From the NCBI GenBank assembly GCA_902610975.1, contig CACLXL010000004.1, positions 2,501-66,500 of the forward strand: 64,000 bases of DNA. Reading direction: 5' to 3'. This document shows, one piece after another, positions 11,197 through 20,362 of the stretch. Each line of letters begins with the position of its first letter. Positions within the stretch are counted from its first letter, which is position 1. The position numbers were made by a program, and so were the translations under genes. The notes under the pieces were generated by a model that searched no databases, was not told where the DNA came from, and saw only the letters and a list, made by a program, of their open reading frames with translations. This DNA comes from an uncultured Pelagibacteraceae bacterium (lineage in GTDB: Bacteria > Pseudomonadota > Alphaproteobacteria > Pelagibacterales > Pelagibacteraceae).

Positions 11197-11939
11197 TATT
11201 CTAATCTGATTTCAATATTTCTTTTAATACAAAATAACTTTGAACTTAAAACACTTTTATAAGTTAAATGGTAAATATTGTTTGTACAAACAGCATCAAC
11301 TTTCCCTTTTTTAAAAGCTTCAACAAAGTGTTCCCAATTTCCTCCACCTCCACAAACAAGAAGGGGACATTTAAATTGAGATCTAACTTTTTTTATAATC
11401 TTTAAATCGAAACCTTTTAATGACCCATCTTGATCTATTGATTGTAATAAAATTTCCCCAGGTTTAAATTTTTTAACTTTATTTATCCAATTTCTTACAG
11501 TTGTACTAATTTTTTTTTCTCCATTATTATAAAAAAAATTATAAGAATTTTTCTTTTTTTTTACGTCTAAACCAATAACAACAAATTGACTACCAAATAT
11601 GCCGATTATTTTTTTTAACAATTTTTCATTTTTAACTGCAACTGAATTAATTAAGATTTTATCAACTCCTAAACTTTGAAAAACCTTGATTTCTTGGATA
11701 TCCTCAATCATTCCTCCAACTGTTATAGGAACAAAACAATTTTTACTAAAATTTTTAACAACATCGTAAAATTTTGACCTTTGTTTTTTATTTCTACTTA
11801 CATCAATTAATACAATACCGTCAAAAAGAGAATTATTAATAAACTTTTTTGTATAGTGATAATCTTGAATAAAATTTTTAGTTCTTGTTAAAATACCTTT
11901 ATCAAAAGTTAAAACAGCTATAATTCTTTTAGCTAACAT
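11196..11939 (-). CDS. HisF-like imidazole glycerol phosphate synthase cyclase subunit homologue (WbpI-like context)
   Basis: 'RIIAVLTFDKG', 'VPITVGGMIEDIQEIKVFQSLGVDKILINSVAV', 'LLQSIDQDGSLKGFDL', 'LLVCGGGGNWEHF'. Confidence 0.85.
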   Translation of the reverse strand: MLAKRIIAVLTFDKGILTRTKNFIQDYHYTKKFINNSLFDGIVLIDVSRNKKQRSKFYDVVKNFSKNCFVPITVGGMIEDIQEIKVFQSLGVDKILINSVAVKNEKLLKKIIGIFGSQFVVIGLDVKKKKNSYNFFYNNGEKKISTTVRNWINKVKKFKPGEILLQSIDQDGSLKGFDLKIIKKVRSQFKCPLLVCGGGGNWEHFVEAFKKGKVDAVCTNNIYHLTYKSVLSSKLFCIKRNIEIRLE

Positions 11940-12541
11940 AATTCACAAAAGTTTTTTAAAAGTTGCAATCCAAATTTTTGACTTTTTTCTGGATGCGGTT
12001 GACACCCATAAATATTTTTACTGTTATAAACACTACTAAATTTTATACCATGATTTGTAGTGCCACATTTGAATTTTTTTTTACTAATTTCAGTATAATA
12101 TGAATGATCAAAATAAAATCTTGAATTGTTAGGTATACCCGTCATAAGTTTCATTTTTTTAAAATTTATTTTGTTCCAACCAACATGTGGCACCAAAAAT
12201 TTGTTCGTTTTTTTAAATTTTTTAACTTGTCCTTTTATCCAACCCAGCCCCTTATAATTTAGATCTTCCTCATTTTTTTCAAACATCATCTGGTACCCTA
12301 GGCAAATACCCAGAACTGGAATTTTTTTTTCAATAACCATTTTATCTAGTATTTCAATTAAATTATGTTTTTGTAATAACCTCATTCCTTCACCAAAATT
12401 TCCATTTCCTGGAATAATGATTTTTTTGGCGGTTTCTATCTCATTTTTTTTTGAGGATATAATGCTTTTAAAATTTAAAAAATTAAGTGCATTTTTAACT
12501 GCTCCAATATTACTTATTCCATAATCTAAAATTATAATCAT
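11933..12541 (-). CDS. HisH-like glutamine amidotransferase (WbpH-like context)
   Basis: 'IIILDYGISNIGAVKNAL', 'IIPGNGNFGEGM', nucleophile motif 'VLGICLGYQMMF', 'GCQPHPEKSQKFGLQLLKNF'. Confidence 0.88.
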   Translation of the reverse strand: MIIILDYGISNIGAVKNALNFLNFKSIISSKKNEIETAKKIIIPGNGNFGEGMRLLQKHNLIEILDKMVIEKKIPVLGICLGYQMMFEKNEEDLNYKGLGWIKGQVKKFKKTNKFLVPHVGWNKINFKKMKLMTGIPNNSRFYFDHSYYTEISKKKFKCGTTNHGIKFSSVYNSKNIYGCQPHPEKSQKFGLQLLKNFCELC

Positions 12542-14352
12542 TGAGATTTTATATTTTCTAAAAATACTTTGGTACTACAGAAATTAAACAATCTTTGCTG
12601 ATCTAAGTCAGCAAAGTTATTCTTTTTAAATGTATCAATAAATTTTTGTCTTTTTACATAATTAAATATAGGGCTACCACTATCAAAAAACCAATCTTTT
12701 AAAGATTTATTTTTTAAAGAAAATAAGGAATAAAAAGATGCATTAAATCCTTTTTTTTCTCGATTTAACCTTACATTATCTCCAATATAATTTTTTGCAC
12801 TCATTCTTAACAAATATTTGTTAAATGAGTTCTTCATCAGAAAATTAGTTGGTATTTTGAAAGCTAGACTTATTAATTTATTATTTAAAAAAGGCGATCT
12901 ATTTTCTATTGAATAATACATTGAATTTAAATCATCTTCTAATAAAGCCAAGGGCATAGTTTGTATTAAAAGTTCATTTAGCATCTTATTTTTGAGCAAA
13001 TTATTCGTAAAAAACTTTTCTTTGAATTTTTTAATATTTTTTTGATGGAGCCCATCATCATTGAAAAATTTAAAAAAACTTTCAATATTTTTTTTATTAA
13101 GATTTTTATATTCTTGTCTTCTTAAAATAGGAAATATATAAGAATTCCATTGATTTGAAAAATTTTTTTTCTCAACATTTTTCTTTAAACTATTGTAATA
13201 CAAAATGTAATGATGATAATAACCCGCAAATAATTCATCTGCCCCATTGCCACTAATGCAAATTTTTATTTTATCTTTATTCATTCTTTCATAAATCAAT
13301 GATTGAACAAAATAGCTTATAGTAGAAATAGGTTTATCATGGTACTTTGTTAAATTTTTGAGTCTTTCCAAATAATTTTTTTTTGGTGATAAATAGATCT
13401 TTTTATTTTTAACATTATGAAATTTAGATGCATAATCTATTAAATTTTCTTCGTTATATCTTTTGTCCTCATCAATTATAGAATAGGTATTAATATTGTT
13501 TCCTAAGTTTTTAGTAAAAAAACCCAACAAAAAATTCGAGTCTATTCCGCCGCTGAGAGATAAACCAATTTTTAACTTAGAACTACAAATCTCTTTTATT
13601 TTTTTATTAAAATTTTCTTTTATTAAAGAAATGCATTTGGTCTCGTTTAATTTATTATTTTCTTTAATGGATGGCTTCCAAAATTTTTCTGATTTTATAT
13701 TACAATTTCTATCGATTAAAAGGTTAGTTCCGGAATCAATTTTAAATATTCCCTTAAAAAAACTCTGAGGCTCTTGCTCCATTGATTTAAAACCATATTT
13801 TAAATAACTAAATATTTTTTTCTCATTTAAAGAATTATAATTATCAGCCAAAGCTCTTAAATAAATAGTTTGAGATCCGAAATAAATATTATTGTTTTTT
13901 TTAAAAAAAAATAAAGGTTTTTCACCCATCCTATCTCTAGACAAAAATACTTCGTAAGTCTTACTGTTATAAATAGCAAATGACCACATACCCTCAAAGT
14001 AATTTACGCAATTAGATTTAAATAAAGCATACATTTTCAAGATTATTTCAGTATCTGAATTAGTTGATAATTTCATTCCTTTTGAAATAATAATTTTTTT
14101 TAAATCATTATGGTTATATATTTCACCATTAAAAATTATTGTATAATTTTCAAAGGACATTGGTTGATTTGATCTTTTCAATCTATCGACAATTTTTAAC
14201 CTTGATGAAAAGAGATAAATATTCTTTTTATAAAATTTAAATTTTCTAATTGCTTGGTGGTCAGGACCACGGTTATACATTAAACTTAATATTTTTCTAA
14301 TTTTGCCTGAGTCCAATTCTTTGTTACCTATATAGCCTAAAATTCCACACAT
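12538..14352 (-). CDS. asnB: Asparagine synthase (glutamine-hydrolysing)-like protein
   Basis: 'MCGILGYIGN', 'RGPDHQAIRKF', 'FNGEIYNHNDLKK', 'SRDRMGEKPLFFF', 'KIGLSLSGGIDSNFLLGF', 'ISGNGADELFAGYYHH'. Confidence 0.9.
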   Translation of the reverse strand: MCGILGYIGNKELDSGKIRKILSLMYNRGPDHQAIRKFKFYKKNIYLFSSRLKIVDRLKRSNQPMSFENYTIIFNGEIYNHNDLKKIIISKGMKLSTNSDTEIILKMYALFKSNCVNYFEGMWSFAIYNSKTYEVFLSRDRMGEKPLFFFKKNNNIYFGSQTIYLRALADNYNSLNEKKIFSYLKYGFKSMEQEPQSFFKGIFKIDSGTNLLIDRNCNIKSEKFWKPSIKENNKLNETKCISLIKENFNKKIKEICSSKLKIGLSLSGGIDSNFLLGFFTKNLGNNINTYSIIDEDKRYNEENLIDYASKFHNVKNKKIYLSPKKNYLERLKNLTKYHDKPISTISYFVQSLIYERMNKDKIKICISGNGADELFAGYYHHYILYYNSLKKNVEKKNFSNQWNSYIFPILRRQEYKNLNKKNIESFFKFFNDDGLHQKNIKKFKEKFFTNNLLKNKMLNELLIQTMPLALLEDDLNSMYYSIENRSPFLNNKLISLAFKIPTNFLMKNSFNKYLLRMSAKNYIGDNVRLNREKKGFNASFYSLFSLKNKSLKDWFFDSGSPIFNYVKRQKFIDTFKKNNFADLDQQRLFNFCSTKVFLENIKSQ

Positions 14353-14399
14353 AAATTAACCATGAATTAAAACTTTTAACTTAATTAAAAAACTTGACA

Positions 14400-14418
14400 T
14401 TGTTCAATATTTGAACAA
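14400..14418. promoter_or_regulatory. 19-bp palindrome TTGTTCAATATTTGAACAA (putative operator, copy 2), preceded by TTGACA at 14394-14399
   Basis: Perfect TTGTTCAA-N3-TTGAACAA in the divergent asnB/radical SAM intergenic region. Confidence 0.7.
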
Positions 14419-14498
14419 TAGTACATATATTATAATTTTCAATGTTAAGAAACATAAATAAAACTTAAATTTTGTCTTAATTTCGGTATAATCTTCCT

Positions 14499-15581
14499 AT
14501 GGAAACTTTAGAAAACTCAACACAAATTAAAGAGGATAAAATTAAGAAAAAACTATTATCCGTAAGTGTTGTCAAAAAAAATTACAGAGTAGACACAGAG
14601 AAAATTCTCCAAGATGCCCTTTATCCTAAATTTGGAGAAAGGTATTTAAATTATAGAAAAAAATATGAAAATTACTTAAAAGACAATAAACATGAGTACC
14701 TTCCTGATTTTCCTTTATCTGTAATATTAGAGCTGGTTAATCGATGTGATCTTGAATGCACAATGTGTTATCAAGGTTACAGAAACGATACTACAAAATT
14801 TACTTTACAACCTAAAGATTTAGAAAAACTTTTTGATGAATTTAAAGAGAACAAGTTAGACGCATTATTGCTAAGTACATCTGAGCCTTTACTTTATAAA
14901 AATTTTCCTGAAGTTTTAAAATTAGCCGAAAAAGCAAAAATCATGGATCAGTTTTTATTCACCAATGGCACTTTGCTAAATGAAAAGAATGCTTTAAAAA
15001 TTTTAGAAAGTTCATTAACAAGACTGTTCATTTCTTTGGACTCAGCCACAGAAAAAACATATGACAAAGTGCGAATTCCTGTAAACAAAAAAAAATTAAA
15101 TACCAATCGTCTTGAAAAAGTTGAGGAAAATGTAAAAAATTTTATCAAGATCAGAAATTCAATGGGAAAAAAATTACCACTAGTCAGAACATCATTTGTA
15201 GCATTAGAAACTAATGTACATGAAGTAGACATGTTTATAGAAAAATGGATTAATATTGTTGATACCGTAGAAATTCAAAGAGAAAACTCAATAGAACTGT
15301 ACGATAAATTACTTAATGAAAAATATAAAAATAAAAATTTAATTCTAAGTAAATACAATTGTAATGAACCTTGGGGTCAAGTTGCAATACATGCAGATGG
15401 GGAAGTTGGACCTTGTTGTAATACAGTTGGAAGAAATATTCCCATAGGAAATGTTTTAAAAAAAAGTTTAAAAGAAATTTGGCATGGTGATAAAATGAAA
15501 AAAATCAGAGAAGGTTTTATAAATAATAAGCCTAACCCAGTATGCCAATTATGCTTAGAAAACGAAAAATTTCACATTTAA
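14499..15581 (+). CDS. Radical SAM/SPASM domain protein
   Basis: 'ILELVNRCDLECTMCYQGY' (CxxxCxxC) and C-terminal SPASM-like 'CNEPWGQVAIHADGEVGPCCNTVGRNIPIGNVLKKSLKEIW...CQLC'. Confidence 0.9.
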   Translation: METLENSTQIKEDKIKKKLLSVSVVKKNYRVDTEKILQDALYPKFGERYLNYRKKYENYLKDNKHEYLPDFPLSVILELVNRCDLECTMCYQGYRNDTTKFTLQPKDLEKLFDEFKENKLDALLLSTSEPLLYKNFPEVLKLAEKAKIMDQFLFTNGTLLNEKNALKILESSLTRLFISLDSATEKTYDKVRIPVNKKKLNTNRLEKVEENVKNFIKIRNSMGKKLPLVRTSFVALETNVHEVDMFIEKWINIVDTVEIQRENSIELYDKLLNEKYKNKNLILSKYNCNEPWGQVAIHADGEVGPCCNTVGRNIPIGNVLKKSLKEIWHGDKMKKIREGFINNKPNPVCQLCLENEKFHI

Positions 15582-15598
15582 TTTTTCTTCTTAAATAA

Positions 15599-16279
15599 AT
15601 GTTAGCTATTATCCAAGCAAGAATGTTGTCAAAAAGATTACGTGGCAAAGTTTTAAAAAAAATTAATAACAAATCTATACTTGAAAGAGTTATATCAAAT
15701 GCGGCAAGATCAAAATTAATAACAAAAATTATTGTTGCAACATCAAAAAAATCAGCTGACAAAAAGATTGTAAATTTATGTAAAAGAAAAAAAATAAAAT
15801 TTTTTAAAGGTGAGCATGACAATGTTTATTTAAGATTTTTAAAAATTTTAAAAAAATCGAAACACAATTCTTTTTTAAGAATTTGTGCGGATAGTCCGTT
15901 CTTAGATCCTTATTTACTTGATAAATTTATTTATTTTTTTAATAATAATAACTATGATATTGTTACCAACGTATTAAATAGAAGTTTCCCTAAAGGACAA
16001 TCAATAGAAATATTTAGAAAAAAAGTTTTCGTAGATAGCTATTCTAAATTGAAGAGGAAAAATGATAAGGAGCATATTTCAGAATTTTTTTACAAAAATT
16101 ATAAAGATTTTAAGATTAAGAATATTAAAAATAGGAAAAACCAATCTAAAATTAATTTATGTGTAGATAGACAAAAAGATTTAATAATGGCAAATAAAAT
16201 TGCTATTAAATTTGACAATTATAATAATAGAAAAAAAATACTTTCAAAGATAATTAACTTTGCTAAAAAATTTAAATAG
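15599..16279 (+). CDS. SpsF/NeuA-like cytidylyltransferase family protein
   Basis: 'MLAIIQARMLSKRLRGKVLKKINNKSILERVI', 'FLRICADSPFLDPYLLDKFI'. Confidence 0.78.
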   Translation: MLAIIQARMLSKRLRGKVLKKINNKSILERVISNAARSKLITKIIVATSKKSADKKIVNLCKRKKIKFFKGEHDNVYLRFLKILKKSKHNSFLRICADSPFLDPYLLDKFIYFFNNNNYDIVTNVLNRSFPKGQSIEIFRKKVFVDSYSKLKRKNDKEHISEFFYKNYKDFKIKNIKNRKNQSKINLCVDRQKDLIMANKIAIKFDNYNNRKKILSKIINFAKKFK

Positions 16280-17372
16280 TTCTCAAAACTTTTTCTAATT
16301 TTGCAAATGTATTTTCCTTACTAAATTTTACAAGATTTTTAGATGCCATATTAGCTTTTTTCTCAATTTTTTTTGGATTTTGCATCGCTTTTATCAAAAC
16401 ATTTTGAAAACTAAAATTATTTTGAGGTGTATAGATCGAACCAAACTTACCATTTCCCAAGAGTTCGTTGACATTTCCTACATTTTTTGGAGCCATACAA
16501 GGTATACTATAACTAATTGCCTCGCCCAGAACATTTGGAGTTCCATCAAACTTTGATGTTAAACATAATAAATCGATTTTTTTATAAAATTTTTCAAATG
16601 GCTTTTTGATATACCCATAAAATTTAATATTTTTATTCTTTCCAAATAACTTAAGAATTCTATTTTTTAATTCTCCATCTCCAATAACATGAATATTAAC
16701 ATTATATTTTTTTCTTACTTCCAATAAATTATTTATAAAAAAAAACGGGTCTTTGCTGTCGGAAAGTCTACCAATAAAGAAAATATTTTTAACTTTAGTT
16801 ATCTTTTTTTTGGTAATTTTCTTTTCAAAAATATTTCTTATAAGAATTAAATTAGGAAATTTATATTTTTTTTTTAAATATAATATTTGTTCTCTTGATG
16901 AAATTATTAATTTTTCAGAAAATCTCATTAGTTGAGTCTCAAATCTTCCAAGGGGTAACCCTGGATTTTTTGAGAAAAATTGAGCCTGATATTTTCTTTT
17001 TAACGAATTGTTTGATGTTATTATTGGGTTTGGAATCCTTATAACTAATTTAAAATTTCTGATAAAAATTTTTAAAATTGTAAGAAAATAATGGTTATCT
17101 AGCGAAAATATTATTGATTTATTATTTAAATATCTAAAAATTTTGAATAAGCAACATATTCCATTCAAATGCTTGAACCTTCTCAAGATCAAGTTATTCA
17201 AATTATGAACTTTTACATGAGAATATTGTTTATTCGAAAAAAATTTTTTTGGAGAATTAGTAATTAAAATAATATTATACTTCTTTTTAAAAAATTTAAT
17301 ATATTTCTCGAAAGTAGTTTTTAATCCATCCTGATGAATAACTGGATAATAAAAAACTAAGTTTTTCATCAA
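16272..17372 (-). CDS. Glycosyltransferase family 4-like protein
   Basis: 'NIFFIGRLSDSKDPFFFINNLLEV', 'VIGDGELKNRILKLFGKNKNIKFYGYIKKPFEKFYKKIDLLCLTSKFDGTPNVLGEAISYSIPCMA'. Confidence 0.85.
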   Translation of the reverse strand: MMKNLVFYYPVIHQDGLKTTFEKYIKFFKKKYNIILITNSPKKFFSNKQYSHVKVHNLNNLILRRFKHLNGICCLFKIFRYLNNKSIIFSLDNHYFLTILKIFIRNFKLVIRIPNPIITSNNSLKRKYQAQFFSKNPGLPLGRFETQLMRFSEKLIISSREQILYLKKKYKFPNLILIRNIFEKKITKKKITKVKNIFFIGRLSDSKDPFFFINNLLEVRKKYNVNIHVIGDGELKNRILKLFGKNKNIKFYGYIKKPFEKFYKKIDLLCLTSKFDGTPNVLGEAISYSIPCMAPKNVGNVNELLGNGKFGSIYTPQNNFSFQNVLIKAMQNPKKIEKKANMASKNLVKFSKENTFAKLEKVLRTI

Positions 17373-17380
17373 TAAATTTC

Positions 17381-18445
17381 TTATTTTTCTTTTGGAAAAT
17401 TAGCAGCCCCTCGCAAATTAAAATTTTTAATTTTTTTAATAAATTTTATATACTCTGCTGTACCTCTTTCTAAATCATACTGTGGCTTGTAGTGAATTAA
17501 TTTTTTAGCTTTTTTTATTGATAAAGTTCCTCTTTTAGGTCTCGTGCTATCTCTTTTCATTATTTTAAATTTAGTATCTTTAAAGTGTTTTTTTAAAATT
17601 TTTGCATAACTTAATATTGATCGTCCTTTTCCTGTTGTGATATTAAATGTTTGATTTAATCCTTTTTTATTAAGCGCGGCTTTTACGCAACCATCTGATA
17701 AATCATCTATAAAAGTAAAATCTAACTTTTCATCCCTTCCATGAATTTCTAGTACGTCTTTATTTACTGCTTTTATTAATAAAAACTGAGTCACTCTCTC
17801 GTTCATATCAGTTGGACCGTATGCTGCAGACGGTCTTATAATTGTATAAGGAATATTTGCAAATCTTGAAAAACCTTTAACAATGTTTTCTCCAGCTAGT
17901 TTCATTGTTCCGTATATTTCTTTTGGTTTAGGCTCGTTATGTTCGTCAACTACTTTATGTTTAAAATCTCCGTAAATCATACTTGAAGAAATATAAACAA
18001 ATCTTTTAAAATTTATTTTTTTCTTTTTTTTAAACAAATCTATGCAGTCCAGTATATTAATTGTAGTGTCAATAGAACCTTTCCTAAATTCACTAACATT
18101 AGGGTTTTCAATCTTAGCTACTGGCACAGCTGCAGTATGAAAAATTATTGTGGGTTTATATTTTTCTAAAATATTAAACATTGTTTTAAAGTCTGAACAA
18201 TCACCTCTCTCAAATACCACTTTCTGTTTTAATTTTTTTAAGATAGATTTATTTGTAATATCTGTAAATCTACTTTTTCTAAAATCAGTGTAAGTCCATC
18301 TTAAAGGATTAATGTAACTTGTATAATTGTCGACTATTACACATTTATTTACATTTTTTTTAGCTACTAATATCTTTACTATATTAGAACCAATAAATCC
18401 CAACCCCCCAGTTACAACGTAATTAATTTTTTTTGATTTTTTCAT
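17381..18445 (-). CDS. NAD-dependent epimerase/dehydratase
   Basis: 'YVVTGGLGFIGSNIVKILV', 'IFHTAAVP', 'YISSSMIYGDF', 'IYGTMKLAGENIV', 'IIRPSAAYGPTD'. Confidence 0.88.
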   Translation of the reverse strand: MKKSKKINYVVTGGLGFIGSNIVKILVAKKNVNKCVIVDNYTSYINPLRWTYTDFRKSRFTDITNKSILKKLKQKVVFERGDCSDFKTMFNILEKYKPTIIFHTAAVPVAKIENPNVSEFRKGSIDTTINILDCIDLFKKKKKINFKRFVYISSSMIYGDFKHKVVDEHNEPKPKEIYGTMKLAGENIVKGFSRFANIPYTIIRPSAAYGPTDMNERVTQFLLIKAVNKDVLEIHGRDEKLDFTFIDDLSDGCVKAALNKKGLNQTFNITTGKGRSILSYAKILKKHFKDTKFKIMKRDSTRPKRGTLSIKKAKKLIHYKPQYDLERGTAEYIKFIKKIKNFNLRGAANFPKEK

Positions 18446-19550
18446 ACCATTTAGTTATTAGCTTAAATATTCTATTAAGATCAACATTTTTAAGATTAGG
18501 ATATATAGGAAGTGTTACAATACTTCTAGATAAATATTCTGTGTTTTTTAATTTTTTTTTACAAAATTTTTTTAGATAATTTTGTTTATGTAATGGAGGA
18601 ACAAAATGTGCTGAAACCTCTATACCATTTTTTTTCATAAAAAATAAAAAATTATTTCTCAGTTTTGGTTTTAAAAGACAAGTGTACATTTGGTAAGAGT
18701 GAGTTAGATTCTTACTTACTTTTTGAATAGCAAAAACATCCTCGAATTTTTTTAAAAAATTATCATATCTTTTTGCAATTAATCTCCTTTTTGCATTAAA
18801 TTTATTAAGCTTTTTAAGTTGAGATATACCTAACGCAGCTAGATGGTTGGGCAATCTAAAATTATGACCTGGTAAAACAGCTTCTCTGTGCCAAAAAACA
18901 GGTTTTTTATCATGATCTATGCCGTGTGCAATAATCTTTTTAACCTCTAGGTATTGTTTTCTATTATTTATTGTAAGCATACCGCCTTCAGTTGTAGTGA
19001 TGTTTTTTGTCGGAAAGAAAGAAAAACAACCCATTCCAAAACTGCCAGTATAATTTTTTTTCCATTTTGCACCAAGTGTTTCAGCACTATCTTCAATTAA
19101 TGAAATCTTACGTTTTTTTGTTAGTTTCATTATCTCATCCATTTCGCAAGGTAAGCCTGCATAATGTACAACTATTACTGCAATTGTTTTTTTATTAATT
19201 TTTTTTTCGATATTCTCGGCATTTAAATTTCTCGAGTTAATGTTTACATCAGCAAAAACAGGAATATTCCCTGTATTTAAAACTGCGTTTGCTGTGGATA
19301 CCCAGGTCCAGCTTGGAATTATAACTTCTCCTTTTTTTTTTAAAATTTTTAATGAGCATTCTAAAGCACTTGTGCATGAATTCATCGATATTGAAAATTT
19401 ACTTCCTATATATTTGGAGAATTTTTCCTCAAAAACTAAATTGCTACTCCCATGCGTCAGCCAACCAGTCTTCAGAGAGTTTAAAACTGATTTATAGTCG
19501 GATTTGTCAACATAAGATTTAAATAAAGGTATCTTTTTCATTTGTGCCAT
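18423..19550 (-). CDS. DegT/DnrJ/EryC1 family aminotransferase
   Basis: 'FSISMNSCTSALECSLKIL', 'VIIPSWTWVSTANAVLNTGNIPVFADV', 'LIEDSAETLGAKW', 'FSFFPTKNITTTEGGMLTI', 'GHNFRLPNHLAALGISQLKKL'. Confidence 0.9.
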   Translation of the reverse strand: MAQMKKIPLFKSYVDKSDYKSVLNSLKTGWLTHGSSNLVFEEKFSKYIGSKFSISMNSCTSALECSLKILKKKGEVIIPSWTWVSTANAVLNTGNIPVFADVNINSRNLNAENIEKKINKKTIAVIVVHYAGLPCEMDEIMKLTKKRKISLIEDSAETLGAKWKKNYTGSFGMGCFSFFPTKNITTTEGGMLTINNRKQYLEVKKIIAHGIDHDKKPVFWHREAVLPGHNFRLPNHLAALGISQLKKLNKFNAKRRLIAKRYDNFLKKFEDVFAIQKVSKNLTHSYQMYTCLLKPKLRNNFLFFMKKNGIEVSAHFVPPLHKQNYLKKFCKKKLKNTEYLSRSIVTLPIYPNLKNVDLNRIFKLITKWYEKIKKN

Positions 19551-20362
19551 CTTCCTCTATAATTCTTATAAACATCTATTTCATCTTTTTGAATATTTAA
19601 GCCTCGATTAATTTTAAATTTTGAGAACAAGTTTCTAAAGTCAGATAATTTTTTTAAGTCTGATGGTTTTAAAGAAAATTTGTTATCTTTTCCCCTCAAT
19701 TGTTTACTTGTGGTAAAGTGTTTTTCTATAAGTACAGCCTGATTAGCAATAGCATAAACAGAGTCTTCAATTCCATCTAAATGGCCTGAGTATCCTACTT
19801 TTTTAAAATTTTTTTTAAGATGATGAAACTTATTAAAATTACAATTTTCAGCTTTAAGAGGATAAGAACTCACGCAGTGTAAAATTATTAACTTATCATT
19901 ATTCTTAAATTTATATAATCTTCTCAATTCAGAATTTTTTAAGCAACCCACAGAAACAATCACTTGTTTGAATAATCTAAGAGAACTCGTTATTAATTTA
20001 ATATCATAAGCCTCAGGGGAGGGAATTTTAACAATATCTTTTGATATACTTGCTAAGGTTTTTAAATCATTCAAAGACCAAACTGATGCAAAACATTTAA
20101 TTTTATTTTTTTTTGAAAAATTATAAAGTAATTTAAATCTTTTTTTATCCAAAAATGATTTTTGATATAATTCTTTTCTTCCATCATTATCCCAAGGTCC
20201 TCTTTTTAAATTTTTAGGATCCCAAATTTGAAACTTAACAGCGTCGGCTCCGTTTCTTTTAGCGGCCAAAATCATTTTTTTTGCCAAATTTATTTTACCT
20301 AAGAAATTCCATCCAATTTCAGCAACTATCAAAGATCTATTTTTAATCAATTTTAATGTCAT
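19538..20362 (-). CDS. NeuB-family nonulosonic acid synthase (no SAF domain)
   Basis: 'LIVAEIGWNFLGKINLAKKMILAAKRNGADAVKFQIWDPKNLK', 'VIVSVGCL', 'LIILHCVSSYPLKAENCNF', 'GYSGHLDGIED', 'VLIEKHFTTSKQLRGKDNKFSLKPSDLKKL'. Confidence 0.82.
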   Translation of the reverse strand: MTLKLIKNRSLIVAEIGWNFLGKINLAKKMILAAKRNGADAVKFQIWDPKNLKRGPWDNDGRKELYQKSFLDKKRFKLLYNFSKKNKIKCFASVWSLNDLKTLASISKDIVKIPSPEAYDIKLITSSLRLFKQVIVSVGCLKNSELRRLYKFKNNDKLIILHCVSSYPLKAENCNFNKFHHLKKNFKKVGYSGHLDGIEDSVYAIANQAVLIEKHFTTSKQLRGKDNKFSLKPSDLKKLSDFRNLFSKFKINRGLNIQKDEIDVYKNYRGRWHK

